Positions 11,814-29,777 of a stretch of DNA of 64,000 nucleotides are shown piece after piece; position 1 is the first letter of the stretch, and each line of letters starts with the position of its first letter. A model generated the notes under the pieces. The model was not told the origin of the DNA. It ran no database searches and worked only from the letters and a program-made list of their open reading frames with translations. The DNA is from Strigamia acuminata (lineage: Eukaryota; Arthropoda; Chilopoda; Geophilomorpha; Linotaeniidae): positions 8,680,001 to 8,744,000 of the forward strand of contig OX442323.1 in assembly GCA_949358305.1 (NCBI GenBank), read 5' to 3'. The translations under genes were made by a program, and so were the position numbers.

Positions 11814-11988
11814 GACTACGAACTTGGGTTTATCGAGCCAGCTGCCGAGCAGGAAATTATCCCTTTTTAATTCACAATTGGAGCGTGCGATTTGTATTAG
11901 TGTAACAAAAGAAAGGTTTTACGTCAAAAAATGTGAGTGGTAAATGCCGATAGTGTTTTGCAACTTTTATTTTTTTTATTTTTTATTA

Positions 11989-15451
<3,463 letters not shown>

Positions 15452-15958
15452 CTTGGAAGTTTGCAAAACACGGAAGAAAAATGAATTTTTATTTTTTTAA
15501 ATTTTTATTTCGGTTTTAGTAGTGGAGAATTAATAATTTTATTTAAATTAATTCATTAATTTTGTGCTATATTGTTTTATATTTAATGTAAATTTTTTGT
15601 TCGCGATGTACGAGTCACGAGTGATGGTGAGTCACGCGTGACGTCACAGAACATATACCAGGTATGGGAGAGGCAAAAATGCGAACGGATTTATTCCGGC
15701 TGCAAAGAAGCGGAAGAGGCTCGTTGTCGTGTTGCGAGTGAGTCATAAGCAAAGCCCTGCCGGCTCCACGCAGTACCTGGATTCAAACGAATCGTGCATT
15801 CATCAGAAAAGGAAGAAGAAGAAAAAACAACACGCGTAAGTTGTACCGAATGAATGAGTCGAGAAATGCGAGCACCCGTCAATCAACTCGTCAACTTAAG
15901 CCTATTTTCTTGTTTTTTTTAATTAGTTCTCGGAAAAAAAAACCCATGGGCCGATGAA
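15452..15958. promoter_or_regulatory. shared head-to-head promoter of RINT1 and MKK, with CRE and AP-1-like sites
   Basis: The two divergent genes are separated by this stretch. A full cAMP response element TGACGTCA lies at 15639-15646 and an AP-1-like TGAGTCAC at 15628-15635. No TATA box is evident, which fits housekeeping-type promoters. Confidence 0.55.
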
Positions 15959-18059
15959 ATGGCAGGTAAAAGAACAAACTCGCGCGACCTTCGAATATTA
16001 ACGAACGAAACGACAAAAAAATAAAATTCTTATCATTCGAAGAGTGCACTGTCAATATCCAGATGCAGACCGAGTGAATTTAATTTAATTTTTCGTTTTC
16101 CTCCTTTTTTTCGTCCGCTACAGGAAGAGAGAAACCTCGGCCTGGGAAGTTCACCATAACCGATAATCCGGAACCCGCGGTGTAAGTTTGACGTAGAAAA
16201 ACGAGTTTTTTTCTTTAAATTAAATATTTTTTGTATTAATAAAGTACTCCACCGCGTGATTTGGATAAACACACGACAATTACGTTGGGAGATAAAACCG
16301 AAATCGATGTCGAGGCGGACGATCTAGAAACGTTGTGCGTGCTGGGCAGAGGCGCCTATGGAGTAGTCGAGAAAGTGCGACATCGCCAAACAAACACGAT
16401 AATGGCCGTCAAAGTAGCCATTTTGTTTTTTTTTTATTAAAAAATTTTTTTTTTTAAATTTTTTTTTTTAAATTATTTGATTTTAGCGTATAACTGTGAC
16501 TGTTAATACTCGAGAACAAAAACAACTGTTGATGGATTTGGACGTGTCGATGCGAACGAGCGATTGCATCTACACGGTGCAGTTCTACGGCGCGCTGTTC
16601 AGGGAAGGCGACGTGTGGATTTGCATGGAGGAAATGGACACTTCTTTAGACAAATTTTACGTGACTGCTTCTCGACATGGTTTCAGGATACCCGAAGATA
16701 TATTAGGCAAAATAGCAAATGCTGTGAGTGCTTTTGAAGCGTTTTGATGCTTTTTGATGGTTTTAAAATGAATTTAATTGATTTTTTTTTTTAAAAATTT
16801 GGATAAATAGGTAGTTAATGCTTTACATTATTTACAATCGCGGTTGCAAGTGATTCATCGGGATGTTAAGCCGTCGAATATTCTCATTAATCGGCAGGGA
16901 CAAGTTAAAATCTGCGATTTTGGAATTAGCGGCTGTTTGGTCGATTCGGTGGCGAAAACCGTCGAGGCTGGATGTAGGCCGTATATGGCGGTAATTTTTG
17001 GGTTGTTTTGATTGATTTAGTGATGGTTTAATTGGGTTTTTTTGTTGTTTTTTTTTAGCCTGAAAGAATCGATCCGGATAAGAATCAAACTGGGTATGAT
17101 ATACGATCGGATGTTTGGAGTTTAGGAATTACGATGGTGGGTTGCGGTTGATTGGTTTGGTTTGGTTGGTGAGTTTGGTTTGATTTTGGTTTTGATTTTG
17201 ATTTTTTTTTTTAGATTGAATTGGCAACCGCTGACTTTCCCTACGCCAAGTGGGGCACGCCGTTCGATCAACTCAAGCAAGTGGTTAAAGATGATCCGCC
17301 GCGACTTCCTGCCAATCAATTTTCAACCGAATTTGACGATTTTATCGTGCAATGGTAAAGATGGTTTGATTTAATTATGATTTTTTGGCCAATTTTCTGT
17401 GGATTTTGAGTTTTTTGACTTAATTTGTGTTTATTTTTTATTTTATTTGAGGTTTTGACTAAATTTGGGTTAATTTTTTATTTTATTTGATTTTTGACCA
17501 ATTTTGTGTTGATTTTTGATTTAATTTGAGTTTTTTGACCAATTTTGGGTTGATTTTTGATTTTATTTGAGTTTTTGACCAAATTTGGGTTGATTTTTGA
17601 TTTTATTTGTTTTTTGACCAATTTTGTGTTGATTTTTGATTTAATTTGTTTTTTGACCAATTTTGAGTTGATTTTATTTAAGTTTTTGACTAAATTTGTG
17701 TTGATTTTTGATTTAATTTGAGTTTTTTGACCAATTTTGTGTTAATTTTTTATTTAATTTGAGTTTTTTGACCAATTTTGTGTTGATTTTTGATTTAATT
17801 TGAGTTTTTTGACCAATTTTGTGTTGATTTTTTATTTAATTTGAGTTTTTTGACCAATTTTGAATTTATTTTTGATTTAATTTGAGTTTATTTTTATTTT
17901 TTTAGTTTGAAAAAAGACTACAGACAAAGACCGAATTATGTACAACTACTCGAGCACCCGTTTATCGTGAAGCACAGTGAAAGGAACACGGACGTTGCTG
18001 GTTTTGTGGTCAAGATTCTTGATTTGATGGACATCAATAATGTGCAAGACGCGGCGTAG
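15959..18059 (+). CDS. MAP kinase kinase of the MKK3/MKK6 (p38-activating) class
   Basis: Exons 15959-15965, 16124-16181, 16245-16413, 16487-16723, 16811-16990, 17059-17136, 17215-17354 and 17906-18059 give 340 aa (human MKK6 334). Kinase landmarks: glycine loop GRGAYG (55-60), ATP lysine in MAVK (K78), catalytic IHRDVKPSN (D175), DFG (193-195), and the activation loop with S203-V-A-K-T207, the dual-phosphorylated motif of MKK3/6 (MKK4/7 differ). [19 protein letters not shown] and [12 protein letters not shown] are typical. The basic N-terminus ([11 protein letters not shown]) may be the p38 docking site. Expected role: stress-activated dual-specificity kinase upstream of p38. The ATG is the third of three close ATGs; a three-codon upstream ORF starts at 15946. 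Closest named relatives are MAP2K3/6 and fly licorne. Confidence 0.93.
17390..17890. repeat. minisatellite in MKK intron 7
   Basis: A unit of about 35-38 bp (core TTTTGACCAATTTTGTGTTG, then TTTAATTTGAG) repeated about 13 times. It fills the last intron, just before the exon encoding the C-terminal lobe. Confidence 0.88.
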
Positions 18060-18498
18060 AAACACCGTAGTGCGAAACGAATTGAATGAATTGTGTTTAA
18101 AACTTACAACTAATGGAAAAAAAAAATAATAATAATAATAATGTATCGACTCATCAAATTATTTTATAGTCAACATTTTCAGGTAAAAAGTTATTTTATT
18201 ATCTCATTGTGGTGTGTGGCAAGCATTATGATAACAAATTCCACTTTGGATAAAGTGAAAAAAGACAATTTCTATACATAACAAATGTTTATCAAAGTGC
18301 ACAGATTGAAATAATAGAAGGAAAAAACTAAACAAATATTTTAGAATAATAATAATAATTATTATATACTTTCTAATCAATTTCTAATCACTCGAACATC
18401 CCGAGTTTGTGATTAAAATAAAAAATCTATGTAAATAAAGCGAAACGAGACTCAAATTGACACTTCTTTGAAAAAAATAATAAATAATTAATAAAAAA
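18060..18498. other. intergenic: convergent 3' UTRs of MKK and U2AF2
   Basis: AT-rich, with AATAAT runs and probable poly(A) signals for both strands. No exon seen. Confidence 0.6.
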
Positions 18499-21313
<2,815 letters not shown>

Positions 21314-21364
21314 TTTTTTACACCGAATTAAGTTACGACCGCGATCGGGTATTCCTTTAAACAG

Positions 21365-21374
21365 TCTCGCGAGA
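21365..21374. promoter_or_regulatory. TCTCGCGAGA promoter palindrome of U2AF2
   Basis: The perfect palindrome TCTCGCGAGA lies about 52 bp upstream of the ATG. This element is a known positional motif of TATA-less housekeeping promoters in animals. It is kept in both pseudogene promoters, near 45599-45608 and 50012-50021. Confidence 0.6.
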
Positions 21375-21479
21375 CTTTCGTTCTAGGTTGTTGCTGTTGT
21401 CTATGGAGAAATTGTGCTAGTATTGTTCGGCCATATTGGAAGTTAGTTGCAACAGCGCTTCCAAAATCGCTTCATTTTC

Positions 21480-22240
21480 TACGCATGTCCGCAAGAGGCC
21501 GCCACGTCATCGATTCACAAAAAGTGAAAATTGAGAGGCGGTGATAATCCAGTGCTTTTAGTTGATTTTTAAATTTTTTAAAGTTAATGGTCCTGAGATT
21601 CCGTTATTTGATTTTCTGATTTTGATATTCTGATTATATTTTGATTCGAAACGATGTATCTATCAGTTTGATATTAATTAGTACTTGGGCACTATGCTTT
21701 GTTCATTATTGTTTGTTTAGCATTGAGTACAATGCGGTTTCTATTTATGTTATATTTCAATTCACTTTATTGACACTAGAGTGTCTCATTGTATTTTTCA
21801 ACCAGCCAAGATGGCGACCACACGGTCTTATCGTTTGCTATCTATTGTTTAGGATAATAACACCACTCATGTAAGATTATTATTTATTAAATACATTTAT
21901 TTTGTGTAATTATATTAGTAGTTATTGTGTGGCATGTAGATAAATGCCACACACATCGTTTTTGGTACAGTACTCGCAGCGAAGCTCGTACGCCCGTCAA
22001 CGCGCACGTCTTAGTGATAGGCCTACGCCATTTTTCAAGTGCTTTCACGGCATCGATTCACAAAAAGCGACTATTCAGAGGCGCCGGTGATAATCCAGTG
22101 CTTTTAGTCGATTTTTAAATTTTTTAAAGTTAATGGTCTTGAGATTCGGTGGTGGACACATTCGAACAGTGATACAGGTAAAGATTCACTAAAATGAAAT
22201 AGGTAGAATAACTTGTTAATGTTTTTATATTATTTTAACT
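21480..22240. repeat. two partial direct copies of a promoter-flank segment
   Basis: About 100 bp at 21508-21605 (from CATCGATTCACAAAAAG through CCAGTGCTTTTAG to GAGATTC) recurs at 22050-22152. The space between is AT-rich with no exon seen. Confidence 0.65.
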
Positions 22241-22242
22241 TG

Positions 22243-22298
22243 CAGCCAGACGTTCATCCAGGTTTCAACGGATTCCAAACTTACAATTCGTACAAGGT
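22243..22298 (+). other. weak exon-like segment
   Basis: Bounded by TTGCAG and AAG/GTAAAG, it would encode about 17 residues (PDVHPGFNGFQTYNSYK). It might be a 5' exon of the TRAF-like gene at 30.7-37.0 kb, with the copia element in the intervening intron. I have no family support for it. Confidence 0.2.
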
Positions 22299-22539
22299 AA
22301 AGCATGTTTGTTTTACTTCATTTTTAATTAGGCAATGGCTACGTTCACGTGCAAGTGTACATCATTTTACCATGCACTGTGTTTACAAGAAAAACTGATG
22401 GTGTCCAGTTCTAGTGAGGGGATTTTCTTTTAAATTTATGATAGCTTTCTTGTTTAAATGCCTACTGCGACTGAAAACAGACTAAGTCGGCCGCCATTTT
22501 TGAAGTTAGATCGAGACAAGCAGTTAAAAAACAGTTTAA

Positions 22540-22941
22540 CCTTCCCATAGCCAAGCCTAGTTTCCACCATTGCTAGCTAAGGTCGGTCAAATCGGCCTTC
22601 TTTTAAAATGCTTCTGCGCATGTGCAGAATCACATTTTTCCTGGTGCAATCGCATTTTTCCTGGTAAAAGCACATGTTTTAGGACTAATTTTAATACGCC
22701 ACCTAGTGCAAACAGATGGCAAAGCAGTGTACGGCGCTCCCATTAAGGGTGTTTTATGTTATAAATATTAAATTATCTTTGTAATAATTGAAAAACTATT
22801 TGTATTTAGACATTATAAAATAAGAAAAAAAAGTTTTTGAGGAATACAAGTTAACCTCATTAATTAATTATCAGAAAAAAAAGAATTACAGTGATTTTTC
22901 CACTTCTGTAATTTTTTTGACCTACCATGGCTATGGGAAGG
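22540..22941. mobile_element. 402-bp non-autonomous element with TTAA target (piggyBac-type MITE candidate)
   Basis: Terminal inverted repeats CCTTCCCATAGCCA / TGGCTATGGGAAGG are each flanked by TTAA (22536-22539 and 22942-22945). There is no coding capacity. A TTAA duplication is the signature of piggyBac-type insertion. Confidence 0.6.
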
Positions 22942-23250
22942 TTAAATATGCTTAGCATTTATTTTTCACATAGCGATTTATAATACATATTTAAAAGGTA
23001 AATTGTAACCACAGTGAGTGATATAAATACTTGATATTCCTAAAGCAATAGAAAATTCAAGTAAAAGCACACGAATAAAACAAAAGTGAAAAAGGTTCAG
23101 TAGTAACTGTGCTGCTATGTAGACGTGTTGTGTTTTCAGTGCCATCTCTTGATGACAATTGCTTTTTATTGTGACACAGTTAATTCCTGGAATTGTTTTC
23201 TATCGTGATATTATTGTTTATTTTGGTTATTATTATTATTATTATTATTA

Positions 23251-23830
23251 CAGTCGAAACTCTTTATAACGAATCGCGATGTAACGAATTATCGATATAA
23301 CAAATTGTTAAGAATGACTTGGTTGGCCAGCCATAGAAACACCATGTTAAATATTTTCGTTATAACGAATTTCTATATAACGAATTATTCGTTATAACAA
23401 ACAAGTTTTCAAGGACACTGTAATACCAACAAGCCCTCTCGTTATAACGAATTTTCAAAACTGATCACATGACTCACAACATCCTATGCTCATGTTAGGA
23501 ACACATTTAGAAAAAATGAAAAATTTTCTGTTTTAAAATGGCTGCCAAATGAAAAGAAATTTTGATTTAGGACAAGTTGAACATTTCTAATGCGCTAATG
23601 CCATTAACAATGGCAAGAAGCTATCAATTGTAGCAGTTGAGTTTAATTTATCCCGTTTTACAATTTCAACAGTTTTTAAGAATCGGGATAAAATTAACAT
23701 GATTTTATGAATAAATAATGTTGTTTATGATGAAATTTTATTTTTTTCAGCTAATTCGTTTTAACGAATTCTCGTTATAACGAATCGATTTGTCTGGTCC
23801 CTTGCGATTCGTTATAAAGAGTTTCGACTG
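23251..23830. mobile_element. 580-bp pogo/Tigger-like MITE
   Basis: Termini CAGTCGAAACTCTTTATAACGA and its complement (ending GAGTTTCGACTG) are flanked by TA at 23249-23250 and 23831-23832, inside an ATT microsatellite. Many internal copies of CGTTATAACGAA in both orientations resemble subterminal transposase sites. No ORF. Confidence 0.7.
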
Positions 23831-23934
23831 TATTATTATTATTATTATTATTATTTCACATGAACAGTGTTAGTGGTGGTGTTCTACGTCAGAAAGTTAG
23901 CAAAAGCTGGGTCTCTTCAAAGAAAGAAAGAAAT

Positions 23935-24093
23935 TGTTGAGATTCTTCGAGATTGTGTAGGAGCGAAAGGATTGAGTGACAACGCGTGGTGATGGTCAAA
24001 ACGGAAGTACCCATGTACAATCTTTATTTGCATAATATTACCGTAGGCGCCAGGTGACGCTACAATCATGTGTAAACACAGAATATCTCAATA
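23935..24093 (-). repeat. copia 3' LTR
   Basis: 159 bp. On the minus strand it begins TATTGAGATATTC and ends TCTCAACA, so the termini are TA...CA rather than TG...CA in both LTRs. Confidence 0.9.
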
Positions 24094-24104
24094 CTCCCAC
24101 TCTG
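24094..24104 (-). other. copia polypurine tract
   Basis: Minus-strand AGAGTGGGAG directly precedes the 3' LTR, as expected for plus-strand priming. Confidence 0.7.
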
Positions 24105-24172
24105 TGGTGACACATAGAAAAACAGTTATACACAAAATAAAAAAGGTTTGAGAATGGCATGCAAGACAAAAA

Positions 24173-26321
24173 TTATTTTTCAGAGATAGACAATCCCATT
24201 TTTCCCGCACACCATCGGTGTTTTTCTTTTGCAAGTCCCTTTGTAAGGACATCCGCGATCATGTCATCAGTTCCAACAAATTTTACAACAATGTGTCCGT
24301 TCTTGATGACTTCTCGAACAAAGTGATGTTTTATGTCAATGTGCTTTGTCCGGGAATGATAGACCGTGTTCTTCGACAAATTTATAGCGCCTTGGTTGTC
24401 AGAATGCACAATAGTTGGGCTGGTGTTTTCATCCAATTTCAATTCGTGGATGGCCCGTCTAAGCCATATTGCTTCCTTTGATGCCATTGACAGCGACATG
24501 TATTCGGCTTCAGTTGTCGATTCCGCGACTGTTGGTTGTTTTTTTGCTTGACCAACTAATCGCTCCGCCAGCTATCGTGTAGACGTATCCTGTGGTTGAT
24601 CGTCCTGTGTCCAGACATCCGGCATGGTCTGCATCTGTGTAGCCGACTAAAGTTGAGTTTTTTAAATTCCCGTATACTAGTTTGGTATTAATCGTCCCTT
24701 TTAGATATCGTAGGATGCGCTTGACTGCAGTCCAGTGGGCTGACCCAAAGTTGGAGTTGTATCTGCTTACTACTCCCACTGCTTGCGCAATGTCTGGCCT
24801 TGTCGCCTGTGCAGCATACAGCAGGCTCCCGACAGCCTCTTGATATGGGACTCTACTCATTTCGTTCCTTTCTTGACTGGTCTTGGGTGCCATTTCGTTT
24901 GTCAGTCTTCCATTTAAATCCGTTGGTGTGGCAACAATCGTGCTGTTTTCCATGCCAAAACGTTTTATTACCTTAGTGATGTAATTTGATTGGTCTAGAC
25001 TAATCGTCCCTCGTTTCCAGTCTCGCGTAAATTTAATTCCGAGGCAGTAATGTGCCTGTCCAAAGTCCTTCATTTCAAATTTCAAACACAAACTGGCTTT
25101 GATTCGATTTTTGAGCGCCGTCACACTCGAGAAAATGAGTAAGTCGTCAACGTAGACTGCAACAATGACAATCCCTTTTTCTTCACGCACAAAGTAAACA
25201 CAACTGTCGAAATCACAACGAACCAAACCGATGTCCAACAAGCCCCGGTCAAGGAGCTTGTACCAGGCACGCCCGGCTTGTTTCAGTCCATATATCGCCT
25301 TTTTCAAGCGACAGTATTTTATTTTTCCAGGCTGTTTGTCAAGTCTCTCCGGTTGTTGCATGTAGATTTCCTCTTTTAATTCGCCGTGAAGAAATGGTGT
25401 CACTGCATCCATTTGGTCTATTTCCCACCCGTTTGTGGCTGCCATCGCCAAAAGCAACCGCAAAGTCGTATATTTGACCACTGGTGAGAAGGTTTCGTCA
25501 TAGTCTATACTGTTGACTTGAGAGCAACCACGTGCTACTAAGCGGGCTTTGTAGCGCTCCAAATTGCCATCTGCCGTTTGCTTAATTCTGAAAACCCAGC
25601 GACATGAAATCGGTTTCCGTCCCGGCGGCAGATCAGCAAGTTCCCAAGTCTTGCATTTGTCCAAAGAGTCCAGTTCCTCTTTTACCGTTTGTTTCCACTC
25701 TCCTGAGTCGGGGCGTTGCATGGCTTCGCTGTATGAATCTGGATCGTCCCCGGCCTGCTCCATCGCTGTGTAGAGCGCATAATGTTCCGCCCAACGCTTC
25801 GGAGGCCCGCAGTTGCGTTGTGGGTTGCGTCGCAATTGCTGTGGTTCGGCTGCTCCTGCACCGTCGTCCTCATCCTCAGAGTCGGTAATTAAATCGATGG
25901 CGTCCGCGTCCACAATTTGCGCATCTGGAACGACAATTTCAACAATCTCCTCAGCATTGTTCTCAGCAATGGTCTCAGCAATGTTGTCAGCAGTTGTAGC
26001 ATCAGCAACGTTCTCAGCATTTGTTGGCGCCAAATTATCGCCATCGCTCCGAATCGTTTCTATAAAAGTAAAAAAAGGATTAGTAAATTGGTCAGGAATA
26101 ACATTAGATCTTCCGCTTGTGCTTTCGTCAAACACAACGTCACGTGATATTGTTATCTTTCTGGATGTGGTGTCAATCAGCCGGTATCCTTTCGTTGCTT
26201 CACAATACCCCAAAAAAGTCAATTTTTCACTTTTAGCGCTCCATTTTCGGCGCTTCTCCTTTGGTATGTGAGCATGTGCAATGCACCCAAAAGTCCGTAA
26301 TTTACTAATGTCCGGTATCAC
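24173..26321 (-). pseudogene. copia pol, reverse transcriptase and RNase H part
   Basis: The frame 26321-24510 starts in the C-terminal integrase region (RTFGCIAHAHIPKEKRRKW) and runs through the reverse transcriptase with WVFRIK, KARLVARG, the catalytic AVYVDDLLIF and YGLKQAGRAW. RNase H continues at 24499-24173 in another frame (HSDNQGAINLSKN, HIDIKHHFVRE). The shift falls in a run of seven A's on the minus strand near 24540, so it could be a one-base sequencing or assembly error or a real lesion. Family comparison (Ty1/copia RNase H) supports one continuous ancestral frame. Confidence 0.9.
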
Positions 26322-27595
26322 ACCACTTCATGCCTCCTCGGGAGTTTTATCTGGAACTGCTGCTGTTGGCGAACGTCGAACGGCGAATGGCTTCTCCCCA
26401 ATACTGGTTGCCAAGCGACGCGTCCTGTAACACCAATCTCGCCTTCTCCACCAGAGTTCTGTTCGTTCTTTCCGCCACCGAGTTTTCTTGAGGCGTATAT
26501 GGCACCGTCAGCTTGTGAACAATTCCATGTTGTTTCATGTAGTCCTTAAATTCCGTCGCAACGTATTCCGTGCCATTATCTGACCGAAGTCGTTTAATCG
26601 TTTGTCCTGTCTGCTTTTCAACGAGCGCTTTGAATTCCTTGAATCTGTGAAATACTTCATTTTTATGTTTTAACAAATACACAAAAGTTTTCCTCGAATG
26701 GTCGTCAATGAACGTTAAAAAATATCTAGCTCCACCCATTGTTGCTTCCGCCATTGCACCACACACATCAGTGTGCACAAGTTCAAGTTTTTCGTCCGAA
26801 CGTGGTGTTTTACTACTAGGAAAAGGCATACGGTGTTGTTTCCCTTTCAAACATGGGTCACACACTTTAATTGAATCCTCTTTCTTGCCAGAAATGTCCA
26901 AACCGTTTACCATACCTCGCAGAATTTTCATTCCGCTGTCGCTCAAATGTCCAAGTCGTTTGTGCCATATTTCGTTGCTTACGCCACTTGCAGAAGTCGC
27001 ACATTTCAGAGCTCGTCCCCCCTTTTCAGTGGTCACAACATCCAAACGATACAGTTCATCATGACGACTCGGCCAGCCTATTATTGTAACACCATACTTG
27101 CGTATCTCGCATTTTCCGTCCCGAAATCGTATTTCCGCTCCATTCTTTTCCATTTGCCGCACAGACAACAAATTCGCATCTAGACCTGGTACAAAATAAA
27201 CATCCGGAAATGCCACCTTTTCAGGCTTTTCATTAACCCGCACAACCAGTTCTACAGTTCCAGTATGCTCTGCGTGAAGCACACCACCGTTTGCAGTGTT
27301 CACCACTATTTTTGATGCATTCATTAAATTATCAAATTGTTCGCGTTGCGAGGACATATGTCGCGATGTCCCGGAGTCCACAATCCAATCTGTATCTGAA
27401 GACTTCGACATCAGCGCTGCAACCGAGACCGTGGCAACGTACGTCTTGTTTGTCGAATTATTCTTGTCTTCTTCCTTTTTCGAGTTCTTGGGCATCTTCA
27501 CCCGACAATCCACTCGTTTGTGGCCAAGTTTGTGGCACCTATGGCATTTTATTCGTGGTGAGTCGTTACCCTCATTCCGTTGAAACCGTCCTGAG
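26322..27595 (-). pseudogene. copia zinc knuckle, protease and integrase part
   Basis: A CCHC knuckle (CHRCHKLGHKRVDC) near 27540 is followed by the aspartic protease motif WIVDSGTSRHM, an H-H-C-C integrase zinc region (HKRLGHLSDSGM, CDPCLKGKQHRM) and the integrase core (ELVHTDVCG, FIDDHSRKTFVY, RSDNGTEYV, ENSVAERTNRT). The frame ends at a stop near 26347. The following 25-50 bp have a shifted frame and one further stop before the next open frame, so integrase and reverse transcriptase are disconnected. Confidence 0.9.
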
Positions 27596-27600
27596 TATCA

Positions 27601-28156
27601 GGCTTTGCTTTTTTGACAAATTTTAAAAAGTGCCAAAAACATGCTTAAGACGTATAAAATGCGCTAAAAAGTCGATTCCCGTTGGCGGAATTTGCATATC
27701 TGGCACCGTTGCAGAGATACACCACTTTTTCTGTTCAAAAAGTCAGTTTTTTGCTTATATCTCTGCAACAGTGCCAGATATGCAAATTGCGCACACGGGA
27801 ATCGATTTTTCAGCTCATTTTACGTCTAACCAGCACGTTTCTGGAACTTTTTCAATTTTTGGCCATTTCTCCATACATTAGGCTTTGCTTTTTTGACAAA
27901 TTTTAAAAAGTGCCAAAAACATGCTTAAGACGTATAAAATGCGCTAAAAAGTCGATTCCCGTTGGCGAAATTTGCATATCTGGCACCGTTGCAGAGATAC
28001 ACCACTTTTTCTGTTCAAAAAGTCTGTTTTTTGCTTATATCTCTGCAACAGTGCCAGATATGCAAATTGCGCACACGGGAATCGATTTTTCAGCTCATTT
28101 TACGTCTAACCAGCACGTTTCTGGAACTTTTTCAATTTTTGGCCATTTCTCCATAC
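27601..28156. repeat. two tandem 280-bp foldback (hairpin) units inside copia
   Basis: Unit 1 (27601-27880) and unit 2 (27881-28156) are nearly identical direct copies. Each is an imperfect palindrome whose arms both contain GCATATCTGGCAC and TTGCAGAGATA around a central Ttract. The same arm sequence recurs near 28790, 37370, 37430 and 39360. Confidence 0.88.
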
Positions 28157-29628
28157 TATCCCGTGCTCGAGCTGAATGCGGCGCTGTTGACTTCCTTCTC
28201 TCGGCGTTGCGCCTCCCGCAGAAGGCTCACCTTGACATATTCCGCCGTGATGTCAGTCCCACAATTTTCCAGCGCCATAATCATCGGCTTGAATTCCTCC
28301 GGTAACGTTGCGAGTAGCATCGCCGCCATCATCTTGTCGTCTACCTTGTAGTTGATGTCCGTCAACTGCTGGCCAATGGTCACTTTCCGACCAATATACA
28401 GGGTGAACAAAAAGTCTGTATCTTTACTTAATATTTCTGAAAGTGCTGACAATGCATCTAATCTGATGATGGCAAAGTACTAAAGTTGAGTGGGGAAATC
28501 TTTTGGTGACCCGAAATTTGACCTTGGGATGTTCCTTCAAGGTCATTGGGAAATTATCTCGAAAAGCGTTAGAGATAGACAGAAATTTCCAATTGTATAC
28601 TTGTAGACCATCATTTGTTTAGTCTAAAAATGACTAATCCTCAAATCTTTTGTACTAAATTTTTTTTAAGAAAATTGCAATTTTCTGAAGTAAACACAAG
28701 TCAAAGAAAAAATGCCCCAAATTGAAAAAGTGTCAAAAACGTGCTGATTAGACGTAAAATGATCCAAAAAATCGATTCCCCTAGTTGGAATTTGCATATC
28801 TGGCACTGTTGCAGAGATATGGGCAGAAAACTGAATTTTTGAAAAGAAATTTTAAGAAATTTTAAGAAAATTGGCAATTTTCTAAAGTCTTCTAATTTTT
28901 TCTTTAAGGTCGTTGATGGAAATTGGCACTGTTTCATACACTTTCTCCTTCACATAACCTCAGAGGAAGAAGTTAAGCGGTGTCAAATCGGGAGATCTTG
29001 GTGTCTACTTTAGAAAATTGCCAATTTTCTTAAAATTTCTTAAAATTTCTTTTCAAAAATTCAGTTTTCTGCCCATATCTCTAACGGTTTCCGAGATAAT
29101 TTCCCAATGACCTTGAAGGAACACCCCAAGGTCAAATTTCGGGTCACCAAAAGATTTCCCCACCAAACTTTAGTACTTTGCCATCATCAGATTAGATGCA
29201 TTGTCAGCACTTTCAGAAATATTAAGTAAAGATACAGACTTTTTGTTCACCCTGTATTCGGCCATATCCTTGCACTCGGTGTATTTTATGTTGATTAAGT
29301 CTGTTAAAAGAGAAACTTGGCTTCCCAAACTTTTACTCTGGTAAAGTTTTGTCAAATTATCCCACGCCTCCTTCGCAGTTGTAAAGCTGCGCACCTCTTG
29401 ATAAATATTTTCCTGGACTCCAAGTGCAATTGTAGCCAGTGCGAGGCGACTCTTCGTGGCGTCGACTTTATCCCCACCAACATAATCCCACAAACCTTCA
29501 CGTACGAGCTGCATTTCCATGGCGAATTTCCAATTGTTGAAATTGGAAATTCCCTCTAACTTCTTTAAATGGTGCAAATGATGAGTCGTGTGGCCACTTC
29601 TCGTTGCTGCTGGTGCTTGTTCGGCCAT
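28157..29628 (-). pseudogene. copia gag, split by a mariner-like insertion
   Basis: Gag starts MAEQAPAATRS at 29628 and shows the UBN2-type helical features (NNWKFAMEMQLVREGLWDYV, AKEAWDNLTKLYQSK). It is cut at 29255 and resumes at 28398 with IGRKVTIGQQLTD, and continues to LREAQRREKEVNSAAF near 28160. The flanking sequence on both sides keeps the reading frame once one TA duplication is discounted, so the insertion postdates a coding gag. The hairpin insertion at 27601-28156 separates this from the zinc knuckle. Confidence 0.88.
28399..29254. mobile_element. 856-bp mariner/Tc1-type non-autonomous element in copia gag
   Basis: Terminal repeats begin CAGGGTGAACAAAAAGTCTG and are about 90 bp long. 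TA duplications lie at 28397-28398 and 29255-29256. The centre holds an antisense remnant of a mariner transposase tail (SPDLTPLNFFL, then GYVKEKVYETVP after a stop). A 5'-truncated relative lies at 39165-39777. Confidence 0.88.
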
Positions 29629-29777
29629 ATTGATCAGTTTCCGGCTCTAAAAGTTCCTTACAACGTGGTCGCACAAAGAAAATCTCTCAAAAACACAATT
29701 TTTTCCAAAAAGTTAGATTCTGGCACGATTGATGCCAAATACAATGTTGCAGTTACTTCCCTGTGCAGTTACAGCGT

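Noticed and set aside
27601-28156. CRISPR-like array
   Set aside because: Only two 280-bp direct units, each an imperfect palindrome, inside a eukaryotic retrotransposon.
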